From positions 1-19,669 of the forward strand of contig CAKTNP010000030.1 of assembly GCA_934589155.1 (NCBI GenBank): a stretch of DNA of 19,669 bases, given 5' to 3'. The stretch comes from an uncultured Oscillospiraceae bacterium (GTDB taxonomy: Bacteria > Bacillota > Clostridia > Oscillospirales > Oscillospiraceae). Position 1 is the stretch's first letter. Every line of letters begins with the position of its first letter. The notes below the pieces were generated by a model. That model did no database searches and was not told the origin of the DNA. It saw only the letters and a program-made list of their open reading frames with translations. The position numbers and the translations under genes are program-made. Positions 1 through 7,358 of the stretch are shown piece by piece.

Positions 1-1
1 C

Positions 2-64
2 GTAGCGGAGCAGCTCGGGATCTCCAAAAACACGGTCTACCTCCACCTCCGTAACTGCCTGTAA
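2..64 (+). CDS. C-terminal end of a helix-turn-helix protein (partial)
   Basis: An open frame enters from the left edge and ends at a TAA. The visible 20 residues include VAEQLGISKNTVY, the pattern of a helix-turn-helix: small residue in helix 1, a Gly turn, then a Ser/Lys/Asn/Thr-Val recognition helix. This suits the very end of a small DNA-binding protein or of a resolvase or sigma-like factor. The family cannot be named from 20 residues. It is followed by an AT-richer patch of small leftward ORFs, so it may belong to the same accessory region. Confidence 0.5.
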   Translation, partial: VAEQLGISKNTVYLHLRNCL

Positions 65-94
65 CACAGGCGCGGCATCCCCCGGGGCACTGCA

Positions 95-367
95 TCATTT
101 TTTCAAAATCAGCTTCCCATCTCGGATGGGAAGCTGATGGGAAAGGCTTCTTTTTTGATTTAAGGCAACACCGCACAATTTGCCTCCATCAAAAACAAGC
201 GAAATCTTTTCATACTCAAGTTCTATTGATTGCGTATGCAAGATCGCCGGCTTACCCGCCCAGATACGGGTCGGAGCATCTTTCGCTGAAAATCTACCAC
301 AATTTTTCGCACCAAGAACATTATAGTAGTAAATGCATATATCCTCCTTAGAAAGTAGTAGACACAA
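95..367 (-). CDS. Hypothetical small ORF, possibly decayed
   Basis: Ninety codons read leftward, with a protein-like but unrecognised product (for example RIWAGKPAILHTQ and KISLVFDGGK). The formal start is a TTG with no good ribosome binding site. A perfect AAGGAGG (343-349 on the minus strand) lies inside the frame, right after the stop of the preceding gene. The ATG it serves (336-338) is in another frame and meets a stop after five codons. This mismatch suggests either a frameshifted gene or a different true start. The last codons run through a perfect 14-bp inverted repeat. No domain was recognised. Confidence 0.3.
   Translation of the reverse strand: MCLLLSKEDICIYYYNVLGAKNCGRFSAKDAPTRIWAGKPAILHTQSIELEYEKISLVFDGGKLCGVALNQKRSLSHQLPIRDGKLILKK
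108..138 (-). repeat. Perfect 14-bp inverted repeat inside the 3' end of an ORF
   Basis: Arms ATCAGCTTCCCATC and GATGGGAAGCTGAT are separated by TCG. On the minus strand the hairpin is followed by TTTTG, a poor terminator tail. It is still the only hairpin at the end of the small leftward operon, so it may act as its terminator while also being translated. Confidence 0.45.
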
Positions 368-611
368 AAGCCCCTAACCCAACCGCTGAGACGCTATTAA
401 TAATTCTGCTGTAAAAGTGGGGAAAAATCAACGAGAAACCCATAAAAAAAGAACGCAGGTCTGGAAAATCCTTCTTCCAAGCCTGCGCTCTCTTTCTGTT
501 ATATGCCTTGCTGTTCTGCGGCTTCCGGGTGACAGGATTGAGTTCGCCCCAAGTGCCACGCCTGGCCTTATTGATCTTCTGCTGTTCCTTCTTGGACAGC
601 TTTTCATCCAT
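348..611 (-). CDS. Small basic hypothetical protein
   Basis: An 87-residue protein. Its first half is very basic and helical (MDEKLSKKEQQKINKARRG, then WGELNPVTRKPQNSKAYNRK). Its second half is more hydrophobic. The Trp-Gly-x-Leu-Asn-Pro-Val-Thr-Arg stretch looks like a small-protein family that I have a sense of in Firmicutes accessory regions, but I cannot attach a function. The ATG overlaps the stop of the upstream membrane-protein gene (ATGGATGA), and a GGAGGAG sits just before it, so the two are probably translationally coupled. The C-terminal 30 residues look less constrained and could be altered by a frameshift. Confidence 0.5.
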   Translation of the reverse strand: MDEKLSKKEQQKINKARRGTWGELNPVTRKPQNSKAYNRKRAQAWKKDFPDLRSFFMGFSLIFPHFYSRIINSVSAVGLGAFVSTTF

Positions 612-1110
612 TTTTATCCAACTCCTCCATGCTTGAATATGCCCGGGGAATCTTTACGGTGGTGGTCTCCTTTTCTTCGAGTAGTCGATCATTATTGATG
701 ATTACTTTATGAATTTCCCCCGTAATTAAAAAATAACGCTTCGTCAGTTTTATACTATTGACTTTGCTAACCGTGTATATGTGATGCTCTTCAACATGCC
801 CGACCGCCGTCCACATTCTTTCTGCAAGTTTGTCGTATATAATAACATTTGCCTCTGTTGATAATTTGCTCCATTTCAAGCTGCGTTTATAGCCAATCTT
901 AATAACGCTAACAATAGGAAAAACCACAAAAGATATAAAGAAGAACACCGCAATACTTGATGGAATGGGAATTTGTAAATCCGTGAATGGTCCTGATATC
1001 ACGATAATGACCATTACGATAAACCCGGTAATAGAAACATATTGCATGACAGTAAGCGGAAAAGCCGCTTGACGGTTAAAAATTTTAGAATTAAATTCAA
1101 ATTTTTTCAT
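604..1110 (-). CDS. Two-TM membrane protein of unknown function
   Basis: A 168-residue protein when started at the ATG that follows AGGAGG at 1117-1122. Near the N-terminus are two hydrophobic segments (about residues 20-42 and 52-77). A beta-rich cytosolic-looking domain follows, containing KVNSIKLTKRYFLITGEI and ending with a short Lys-Ile-Pro-Arg motif. The shape (two helices, then a compact beta domain) recalls small bacterial YcxB/PH-like membrane proteins, but that is only a resemblance. An in-frame ATG 16 codons upstream (1158) has its own AGGAGG, so a 184-residue form is also possible. The gene is AT-rich compared with the rest of the window. It leads a three-ORF leftward cluster. Confidence 0.6.
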   Translation of the reverse strand: MKKFEFNSKIFNRQAAFPLTVMQYVSITGFIVMVIIVISGPFTDLQIPIPSSIAVFFFISFVVFPIVSVIKIGYKRSLKWSKLSTEANVIIYDKLAERMWTAVGHVEEHHIYTVSKVNSIKLTKRYFLITGEIHKVIINNDRLLEEKETTTVKIPRAYSSMEELDKNG

Positions 1111-1187
1111 ATTACACCTCCTGACGGAATTGCTTTTATAGGGAATAAACTTTTCCATACGGAGCCTCCTTGATTTTGCTTTTTGTA

Positions 1188-1196
1188 ATTATAGCA
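1188..1196 (-). promoter_or_regulatory. Extended -10 promoter of the small leftward operon
   Basis: On the minus strand this reads TGCTATAAT, a perfect extended -10 element, about 30 nt upstream of the first possible start codon. A TTGATG lies upstream at a 20-nt spacing, too long to be a good -35, so the extended -10 probably carries recognition. Confidence 0.5.
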
Positions 1197-1314
1197 TGGA
1201 AAGGCAAATACTTCATCAATAATTCGTAAATTGAGTCCCCAGGCGTATCGGTCCGTTTTATGGGACCCTTATTTTTTTATAATTAGGTCATACAAAGAAA
1301 GGAGTTGACCCCTC

Positions 1315-1428
1315 ATGGTATTTTACAGCACAAAAAGCAATGAGAAAGTATTCCACCTTCCTCACTGCAACATCGCCCGTCGTATCAAACTCACCCATAA
1401 TCGCTCTGGCACACGATCCAGGCGATAA
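1315..1428 (+). pseudogene. N-terminal fragment resembling an Ada-type metal-binding domain
   Basis: A strong ribosome binding site (AAAGGAG) precedes ATG at 1315. The frame is 37 codons, starting MVFYSTKSNEKVFHLPHC. The pattern Val-Phe-His-x-Pro-x-Cys followed by Lys/Arg-rich residues is how many small Ada-like zinc-binding domains begin (key to key: FHxPxC ... KRIK...). The expected second half (a glycine-tyrosine-x-x-cysteine motif) is absent, and after about residue 30 the sequence becomes random-looking (SGTRSRR, then stop). I read it as a truncated relic with an intact translation start. A TATAAT at 1278-1283 has no clear -35. Confidence 0.35.
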
Positions 1429-1583
1429 TGTCCATTCGTAAACCGGATCGGTGCCTCCATGTATTTGAGCAGGATGATATACGCCATGGCGCTATGTATA
1501 AATTTCGTGGTACTTAATGGCGTGGCCGCCAGAATGAGATCCACTTCGTCGGCGTATATGTCGACCAACTCTGCGTTTGGCAT
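1362..1583 (-). CDS. Unrecognised ORF in accessory patch, possible gene relic
   Basis: Seventy-three codons leftward. The product has an amphipathic, protein-like look (for example AELVDIYADEVDLILAATP and KYMEAPIRFTNGHYRLDR). There is no ribosome binding site before the ATG. The frame stays open upstream into GC-rich sequence with lower quality coding, so this may be the 3' part of a gene truncated near 1620. It overlaps the Ada-like fragment on the other strand, so at most one of the two is likely functional. No family recognised. Confidence 0.22.
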   Translation of the reverse strand: MPNAELVDIYADEVDLILAATPLSTTKFIHSAMAYIILLKYMEAPIRFTNGHYRLDRVPERLWVSLIRRAMLQ

Positions 1584-1685
1584 ATGCCTGATGGTTGCAA
1601 GATACTTTTCGGGTCCTTTTGCAGTCGGTGGAGGACCGTGCCGGCCGCCGAGGCAGGTCCCGGCGGTCTCCGGGCAAGCTCTCTC
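1429..1685. other. Stretch with no supported intact gene; composition boundary
   Basis: Apart from the doubtful leftward ORF I see no gene here. Base composition switches from moderate to very GC-rich around 1620, close to where the relic frame loses coding character. This suggests the edge of an inserted or decaying segment just upstream of the MarR promoter. Confidence 0.4.
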
Positions 1686-1713
1686 TTGACTTTCTATTCT
1701 GACGTTCTATAAT
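1686..1713 (+). promoter_or_regulatory. Sigma-A promoter of the MarR-ABC operon
   Basis: TTGACT (1686-1691) and TATAAT (1708-1713) are separated by 16 nt. This is a near-consensus vegetative promoter, about 50 nt upstream of the MarR start. Confidence 0.75.
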
Positions 1714-1721
1714 TGATGTAT

Positions 1722-1735
1722 GTACAACGATGTAC
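1722..1735 (+). promoter_or_regulatory. Candidate MarR operator
   Basis: A GTAC-N6-GTAC inverted repeat lies right after the -10 element and over the expected transcription start, where a self-repressing MarR protein usually binds. The flanking ATGTA/GATGTAC repeats add to the pattern. The arms are short, so this is only a candidate. Confidence 0.35.
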
Positions 1736-1762
1736 CTGCAACGAAATACCACGGAGGCTTCT

Positions 1763-2209
1763 ATGGACATTACGGAACGAAAGATCACAAAGATTGCCCG
1801 GGAGGCGGAAAAGCTGGTGCTGTTATCCCTGCGGGATGAGGGGGTGGGCACGGCGGAGATTGGCCTAATTCATGCCCTGCGCCACAATCCCGGCTGCACC
1901 CAGGCCCGGCTGGCGGAGCTGCTCCACGCGGACAAGGCCGCCATTGCCCGGCGGACCAAGAATCTGGAAGCTAAGGGCTTTCTGACCCGGCAGGACGACC
2001 CCAACGACCGGCGCAGCCAGCTGCTTTTCCCCACGGAAAAGGCGGAGGCCACGCGCTCGTCCAAGGCGGAGATCGAGTCGGCCTTTTACGAATACCTGAC
2101 CTCTCACCTGTCAGAAGCGGAGGCGGAGACCTTCGCCGCCCTGCTGAACCGGCTGTACCTGGCCTCCAAGGCCGAGAGCCGCGGGGGCTTCCCCCACTTT
2201 ATGAAATGA
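1763..2209 (+). CDS. MarR-family transcriptional regulator
   Basis: A 148-residue protein with the MarR layout. It has an N-terminal dimer helix, a winged helix-turn-helix at about 43-75 (CTQARLAELLHADKAAIARR), and a wing containing RQDDPNDRRSQLLFPT, the typical D-x-R-D/R-x-x wing motif. C-terminal dimerisation helices follow. The start at 1763 is chosen because ACGGAGG stands five bases before it; an upstream in-frame ATG at 1730 has no such site and overlaps the likely operator. The gene lies 19 nt ahead of two ABC exporter genes in the same direction, so it probably represses its own operon and releases it when a toxic ligand binds. The ligand cannot be told from sequence. Confidence 0.9.
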   Translation: MDITERKITKIAREAEKLVLLSLRDEGVGTAEIGLIHALRHNPGCTQARLAELLHADKAAIARRTKNLEAKGFLTRQDDPNDRRSQLLFPTEKAEATRSSKAEIESAFYEYLTSHLSEAEAETFAALLNRLYLASKAESRGGFPHFMK

Positions 2210-2228
2210 TCGGGGGCGGGTCTTACCT

Positions 2229-3965
2229 ATGAGATTGAAACGTTCCTTTTCCCCGGACCGGATCGGCTCCTATTTCCGCACGGAATGGCTGTCCCTGACC
2301 TTTGTGGCCCTTTCCGGTCTATTCTACAATGCCGGACTTCTGGCAGGACCCTGGTTCGAGGGCCGGTTGGCCCAGTGCCTTGCCGACATTCTGGGGGGCA
2401 GCGAAACGGCGGGGGGCATGGCCATGCTGGTACCGGCCTACCTCGCCGTCACCCTGCTGGTCCAGTCCGCCCGCTTTGTCAAGCGCTTTTATGTCCGTCG
2501 CTTCGCCAACAACATCAACCGCCGGATGAAGGGCATCCTGTACGCCAACCTGGTCCGGGAGAACCGGGCCTCCCTGGCGCAGGAGGGGGCCGGTGACCTG
2601 ATGACCAAGGCCATCTCCGACGTGGACGACTGCGTGGAGGGTATGCGGAAATTCACCACCGAGGTCTTTGACACCGGCGCAGCCCTGGTGTGCTACGCCG
2701 TGATGCTTCTCGTCTACGACTGGCGTCTGGCCCTGCTCAGCCTGCTCTTCACCCCCGTTTCCTACGTCTGCGCCGGGGCCATGAGGCGGACCGTCCAGCG
2801 GGCCGGCGCCGCCTACAAAAAGGCCGCCGGTTCCCTCAGCGCCGCCACCCTGGACCGGGCGGAAAACGCCGTAACCTACCGAATCTATGGCTGTGAGGCC
2901 TCCCGGGCAGAAGGGTATGAGCAGGCCCTGGACCGCTATGAAAAGACCTCCGTTCGCTCCAACGTGTGGCAGTCCGCCCTTCCTCCCCTGTATCAGGCGG
3001 CCTCCGGCGCCGGGGTGCTGTTCATTCTCTGGTTCGGCGCCAAGAACGTGCTGGGCACCGGGTGGCGGCCCTGGGATATTGCGGCCTTTACCACCTTCCT
3101 CTCCTGCTTTACAAAGCTGACGGTCAAGTCCTCCAAGGTGGCCAAGCTCTTCAACTCCGTGCAGAAGGCCGATGTGTCCTGGAAACGGATCCGTCCCCTG
3201 ATGAAGACCCCGGAGCCTCTGGCCCCCCTGACGGTCCCGGCGCCGGAGGACGTGACCCTGGAGGATCTTTCCTTCTCCTACGGTGGCGAGCCCATTTTCT
3301 CCGGGCTGTCCCTGACCGCCCATCCCGGCGACATGATCGGCATTACCGGCCCCGTGGCCTGCGGAAAATCCACCTTCGGCCGGGTGTTCCTCTGCGAGGG
3401 GCCCTATGGTGGCTCCCTCCGCTTCGGCGGGCGGGAGCTGTCCTCCCTCTCGCCCCGGGAGATTTCCGGCACCGTGGGCTATCTGGGCCACGATCCCGAG
3501 CTCAGCGCCGACACGGTGGAGCATAACGTCCTCTGCGGCAGCGGCGGGGACGCCGGTCCCTACCTTGCCGCCACGGCCCTTCGGGACGAGGTGTCCGCCA
3601 TGGAGCACGGGGCCGATACCCTGGTGGGCAGCAGCGGCACACGGCTCTCCGGCGGCCAGGCCCAGCGGCTGGCCCTGGCCCGGGCCATGGCCCACCCCAG
3701 ACCCATCATGATACTGGACGACCCCTTCTCCGCTCTGGACCGGAAGACCGAGGACGCCGTGTTCGAGGAGCTTCGAGCGTACGGAAAGGATAAGGTCATT
3801 TTCCTCATCTCCCACCGGCTGTACCACTTTCCCCGGATGGATCAGGTCCTGTTCCTGGCGGACGGAAGGGCCGCCGTGGGCACCCATGACAAGCTCATGT
3901 CCGCCGTGCCGGCGTACCGCCGGCTTTACGAGAGTCAGGCGGGAGGGGAACACTATGAAGCATAA
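2229..3965 (+). CDS. ABC exporter half-transporter with degenerate ATP site
   Basis: A 578-residue membrane domain plus ATPase. Hydrophobic segments lie around 21-43, 64-82, 147-183 and 253-276; the ATPase runs from about 340. Walker A is GPVACGKST (374-382), the signature is a canonical LSGGQ (473-477), and the H-loop His is 529. Two positions are unusual. Walker B is ILDDPFSALD, so the catalytic Glu is Asp498. The Q-loop position appears to be His421. In heterodimeric exporters (TM287/288, BmrCD type) one subunit carries exactly such a weakened Walker B. Its stop overlaps the next gene's start, and both should form one exporter in the membrane. The substrate is unknown; MarR control suggests drug or toxin export. 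Confidence 0.9.
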   Translation: MRLKRSFSPDRIGSYFRTEWLSLTFVALSGLFYNAGLLAGPWFEGRLAQCLADILGGSETAGGMAMLVPAYLAVTLLVQSARFVKRFYVRRFANNINRRMKGILYANLVRENRASLAQEGAGDLMTKAISDVDDCVEGMRKFTTEVFDTGAALVCYAVMLLVYDWRLALLSLLFTPVSYVCAGAMRRTVQRAGAAYKKAAGSLSAATLDRAENAVTYRIYGCEASRAEGYEQALDRYEKTSVRSNVWQSALPPLYQAASGAGVLFILWFGAKNVLGTGWRPWDIAAFTTFLSCFTKLTVKSSKVAKLFNSVQKADVSWKRIRPLMKTPEPLAPLTVPAPEDVTLEDLSFSYGGEPIFSGLSLTAHPGDMIGITGPVACGKSTFGRVFLCEGPYGGSLRFGGRELSSLSPREISGTVGYLGHDPELSADTVEHNVLCGSGGDAGPYLAATALRDEVSAMEHGADTLVGSSGTRLSGGQAQRLALARAMAHPRPIMILDDPFSALDRKTEDAVFEELRAYGKDKVIFLISHRLYHFPRMDQVLFLADGRAAVGTHDKLMSAVPAYRRLYESQAGGEHYEA

Positions 3966-5598
3966 AACCTCCGGTGTCTTTTCCGCCGTCCGCATGGCGG
4001 CGGGGACTCACCGTTTTCTCACCGCCGGGACCCTGCTCTGCGTGGCGGCCTCCGTGGGTGCCTCCCTGATCCCGCCCCTGCTGCTGGCCCGGATCATCGA
4101 CCGCCTGGCCGGCGGCCTGCCCCTGACCCTGGGGGCTGTGCTCCTCTATTTCGGGAGCCTGGTGCTGGAGGGGGCCCTCTCCTCGGCCCAGGAGACCCTT
4201 CTTGTGATCTTCGGTCAGAAAATGACCCACGCTCTCCGCTCCGAAATGTCCCAGAAGCTCATCCGCCTGCCTGCGGCCACCCTGGCCGCCCAGAATCCCG
4301 GGGAGGTGGCCTCCCGGTTCTCCGGCGATGTGGACACCGTGGAGGCTCTGTTCACCTCCGGCATCATCAGCATGGTGGCCGACGCCTGCCGGATCCTGTC
4401 CATCCTGGCGGTGATCGCCGTCAAGAATACGGGCCTGGCCCTGGTGCTGCTGGTGGTTCTTCCCTTCTTCGCCCTTTTCACCCGCCATGTGCAGAAGAGA
4501 ATGCTGGCCGCCCAGCTGGACAACCGAAAGGCCGTGGCCGCCGTGGCCGGCCAGGTGCCGGAGACCCTGCACAACATTCGCACCATCCGGGCCCTGGGTC
4601 TGGAATCCTACATGGAGGAGCGCTACGACCACCGCATCGGCGACAGCTACGCCGCCATGGAGCGGACCAATTTCTACGACGCCGTTTACTCCCCGGTGGT
4701 GCTGCTGCTGAACGCCGCCGTGGTGGGGGTTGTGATGCTGCTGTCCGCCTCCGGTAATGAGACCGTTCTGTCCCTCTTCGGCATGTCTGTGGGCACCTCC
4801 GTGGCCGTCATCAATTACATTTCCCGGATCTTCACCCCCATTGAAAGCCTGGGCATGGAGATCCAGACCATTCAGTCCGCCATGGCCGGCGTCAAGCGCA
4901 TCGACGCCTTCCTGGACCAGCCGGAGCGGACCATTCCCCCGGAGCGGAAGGCCCCGGCCCGGGGGGACGTGGTCCTGTCCCACGTGACCTTCGGCTATGG
5001 GGAGCGGCCGGTGCTCCGGGACTTTTCCATGACCGTGAAAGAGGGCGAACAGGTCACCCTGGTGGGCCGCACCGGCGCCGGAAAGAGCACCGTGTTTCGC
5101 CTGCTGCTGGGGCTGTACCGGCCCCAGTCCGGCGCCGTCACCCTGGGCGGCGTGGATGTTTCCCAGATCACGGACCGGGAGCGCCGGGCCTGCATCGGCT
5201 GCGTGGAGCAGCATTTCTCCCGGGTGCCGGGAACGGTGCTGGACCAGATCACCCTGGGCGATCCCGGCGTCACGGCGGACATGGCCCGGCAGGCGGCCAG
5301 GCTCTCCGGCATGGACGAGGCCATCCGGGCCCTGCCCCAGGGCTACGACACTCCCTGCAACGAGGGTTTGTTCTCCCAGGGCGAGTGGCAGCTTCTGTCC
5401 ATCGCCCGGGCAGCGACGGCGGATCCCGCCGTGCTTCTGCTGGACGAGATCACCGCCAACCTGGACGCGGAGACCGAGGCCCGGGTGCTGGAGGCCCTGG
5501 CCCGGGCCTCCCGGGGCCGTACGGTGCTCTCCATCTCCCACCGGATCTATGAGAACATGGGTGGCCGGACCGTGGAGCTGAAGGCCCAGGACGCCTGA
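3955..5598 (+). CDS. ABC exporter partner subunit with catalytic ATP site
   Basis: A 547-residue half-transporter. The start at 3955 follows GGGAGGGG and overlaps the upstream stop by 11 nt (ATGAAGCATAA), so translation is probably coupled. Membrane segments lie in about 20-45, 57-85, 138-175 and 245-290. The ATPase has Walker A GRTGAGKST (371-379), a Q-loop Gln419, Walker B LLLDE with the catalytic Glu498, and H-loop His529. The signature is abnormal: FSQGEWQ in place of LSGGQ. This complements the upstream protein: its good Walker motifs would pair with the partner's canonical LSGGQ, and its poor signature with the partner's poor Walker B. The dimer would have one working and one regulatory ATP site. 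Confidence 0.9.
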   Translation: MKHKTSGVFSAVRMAAGTHRFLTAGTLLCVAASVGASLIPPLLLARIIDRLAGGLPLTLGAVLLYFGSLVLEGALSSAQETLLVIFGQKMTHALRSEMSQKLIRLPAATLAAQNPGEVASRFSGDVDTVEALFTSGIISMVADACRILSILAVIAVKNTGLALVLLVVLPFFALFTRHVQKRMLAAQLDNRKAVAAVAGQVPETLHNIRTIRALGLESYMEERYDHRIGDSYAAMERTNFYDAVYSPVVLLLNAAVVGVVMLLSASGNETVLSLFGMSVGTSVAVINYISRIFTPIESLGMEIQTIQSAMAGVKRIDAFLDQPERTIPPERKAPARGDVVLSHVTFGYGERPVLRDFSMTVKEGEQVTLVGRTGAGKSTVFRLLLGLYRPQSGAVTLGGVDVSQITDRERRACIGCVEQHFSRVPGTVLDQITLGDPGVTADMARQAARLSGMDEAIRALPQGYDTPCNEGLFSQGEWQLLSIARAATADPAVLLLDEITANLDAETEARVLEALARASRGRTVLSISHRIYENMGGRTVELKAQDA

Positions 5599-5619
5599 CC
5601 TCCACATTCAACGAAAAAA

Positions 5620-5649
5620 GGACGCAGGAATGTTTCCTGCGTCCTTTTT
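5620..5649. terminator. Bidirectional terminator between convergent genes
   Basis: The 11-bp stem GGACGCAGGAA/TTCCTGCGTCC has a TGT loop, flanked by an A run on the left and five T on the right. It therefore works on both strands and sits between the ABC gene and the convergent AI-2E-family gene. Confidence 0.88.
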
Positions 5650-5672
5650 GTATCCGAAGCTCCGCCCCGGCT

Positions 5673-6908
5673 TTATTCGGCTTTCTCTTCCTCCGATGGA
5701 GGGCTTGCCCCCTCCGGCGGATCGTCAAAGGCCGCCTGGGCCCGGCGCTCCGCCGCCACGTGCTTCTTGTCCAGTCGCTTATACACGCTTTCCCGCAGGA
5801 GCTGATAAACCACAGAGGTCAGAGGGATGAAGAACAGCACACCCAGAACGCCCATGACATTGGCGCCCACCAAGGCCGCCAGCAGGGTCCAGATAGGCGG
5901 CAGTCCCACGGACTTGCCCACCACCCTGGGATAGATGATCTGGTTCTCGCACTGCTGCACCACCATATACACCACAAGGAACAATACCGTCCGCATAGGG
6001 TGGGTCGGGCTGTCCATCAGCACCAGGAAAGCGCCGATAACGCAGGACAGGAAGGCGCCCAGATAGGGCAGCAGGGCAAACATGGCAATAAGCACACTGA
6101 TGGTGGCGGCATAGGGAAACCTAAAAATGTTCAGAACGATATAGAACAGCAGGCCCAAAATACAGGCCTCCACGCACTGGCCGGAAATAAAGCTGGCATA
6201 GGTTTTGTAGAAGATGCCCGCCACCCGCATGATCCGGTCCACCACGGAGGTTTTCACATAGGCATAGAGGATCTTGGTGCACTGGGCCCCCAGCTGCCGC
6301 TTCATGGCCAGCAGGTACAGGGCAATGACCACGCCGATGAAGAAGATGGTCAGAGAGGTGATCACCGTAGAGGCCGTGCCCACCACGGCGTTGAGCACCG
6401 TCTGGGCCCCGCCGGACAGGGTGGCGTCGTTGCTGATCTTGGTGATCAGCTGGAGAATGTCGAAATCCTCCACGAATTCCTGGATGCTGGTGGTATCCAC
6501 GCCGATGCTCTGGAGCCAGGCAATAGCCTGGGGATAGAAATTCTGGACCTTGGTCCCCAGCCCCCCGAAGGAGGCCACGAACTGAGGCACCACGATGTAC
6601 ACGGCAAAGGCCACCACCAGCAGAGCCGCCAGCACCGTGAGGATCAGACTCACCGTGGCGTTTCGCCCGGTCTTTATGGGTCTGCCCCGGCGCTGCTGGC
6701 CCCGGGCAAAGGCCCGCTCCAGGGCGCTCATGGGGACGTTCAGCACAAAGGCCAGGCAGCCCCCGATGACCAAGGGCAGCAGCATGGTAATGACCTTCTT
6801 CAGGCCCAGAATGATCTTCTCCAGATTGTTGAGCCCGGTCCACAGACCGATGGCAAAGACGATCAGGAGCACATATTGATGAAAGCCCAGAGGCTTTTTT
6901 TCGTTCAT
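5673..6908 (-). CDS. AI-2E transporter (PerM) family membrane protein
   Basis: A 411-residue integral membrane protein. It begins with two close hydrophobic segments (about 10-30 and 40-60). A soluble stretch contains QSIGVDTTSIQEFVEDFD. A cluster of helices follows, with the family-typical block running through ISVLIAMFALLPYLGAFLS and QCENQIIYPRVVGKSVGLPP. That last motif (N-x-x-I-x-P-x-x-x-G-x-x-x-G-L-P) is diagnostic for the AI-2E/PerM family. Members range from an autoinducer exporter to a sodium/proton antiporter, so the substrate is open. The C-terminal tail is acidic and probably cytosolic. It starts 31 nt after ridA, so the two are likely co-transcribed. Confidence 0.88.
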   Translation of the reverse strand: MNEKKPLGFHQYVLLIVFAIGLWTGLNNLEKIILGLKKVITMLLPLVIGGCLAFVLNVPMSALERAFARGQQRRGRPIKTGRNATVSLILTVLAALLVVAFAVYIVVPQFVASFGGLGTKVQNFYPQAIAWLQSIGVDTTSIQEFVEDFDILQLITKISNDATLSGGAQTVLNAVVGTASTVITSLTIFFIGVVIALYLLAMKRQLGAQCTKILYAYVKTSVVDRIMRVAGIFYKTYASFISGQCVEACILGLLFYIVLNIFRFPYAATISVLIAMFALLPYLGAFLSCVIGAFLVLMDSPTHPMRTVLFLVVYMVVQQCENQIIYPRVVGKSVGLPPIWTLLAALVGANVMGVLGVLFFIPLTSVVYQLLRESVYKRLDKKHVAAERRAQAAFDDPPEGASPPSEEEKAE

Positions 6909-6939
6909 ATCCGTTCACCTGCCCCGCGGGGCTCCCTTT

Positions 6940-7314
6940 TTATTTTACGGCCACGGCCTCGATCTCGAACAGGCCGTCCTTGGGCAGTTTGGCCACCTCC
7001 ACGCAGGATCTTGCAGGATAAGGCTCCGAGAAATGCCGGGCGTAAACCTGATTTACCGCCGCAAAATCTCCCATATCCTTCAAAAACACCGTGGTTTTTA
7101 CCACATCGGCCATGGTGGCCCCGGCCTGGCGCAGCACCGCCTCCAGGCTGGTCAGGGCCCGCTCCGCCTGCCGAGCCGCGTCCCCTTTGATCTGACCGTC
7201 GGCGGGGTCTATCCCCAGCACGCCGGAGGTATAGATCACACCGTTGACCTCGACGGCCTGACAATAGGGCCCTACGGCACTGGGGGCCTGATCCGTAGAA
7301 ATGATTCTCTTCAT
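6940..7314 (-). CDS. ridA: RidA family enamine/imine deaminase
   Basis: A 124-residue protein, the normal length for the YjgF/RidA family. The N-terminal IISTDQAPSAVGPYCQA, the central TVFLKDMGDFAAVNQVY and the C-terminal signature PARSCVEVAKLPKDGLFEIE are all typical. Arg102, which binds the substrate carboxylate, and Glu118 are present. RidA hydrolyses reactive 2-aminoacrylate and related enamines released by PLP enzymes such as threonine dehydratase, so a place beside threonine-synthesis genes makes sense. GAAAGGAG precedes the ATG. A promoter of its own lies just upstream, overlapping the terminator after thrB. The downstream gene is the AI-2E-family protein. Confidence 0.93.
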   Translation of the reverse strand: MKRIISTDQAPSAVGPYCQAVEVNGVIYTSGVLGIDPADGQIKGDAARQAERALTSLEAVLRQAGATMADVVKTTVFLKDMGDFAAVNQVYARHFSEPYPARSCVEVAKLPKDGLFEIEAVAVK

Positions 7315-7358
7315 ATTTTTCTCCTTTCGCCAGGGTCCTGGCAGCAGCTCTTTCTGTC

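Noticed and set aside
1250..1278. Terminator GGTCC/GGACC followed by T run
   Set aside because: The stem is only five bp with an eight-base loop, and it has no gene ending just upstream on that strand apart from divergent DNA.
2319..3995. Very long open frames antisense to the ABC genes (also 3895-5607)
   Set aside because: They mirror GC-rich coding genes with clear ABC motifs on the other strand, are Gly/His/Gln-rich without any domain, and have no ribosome binding sites.
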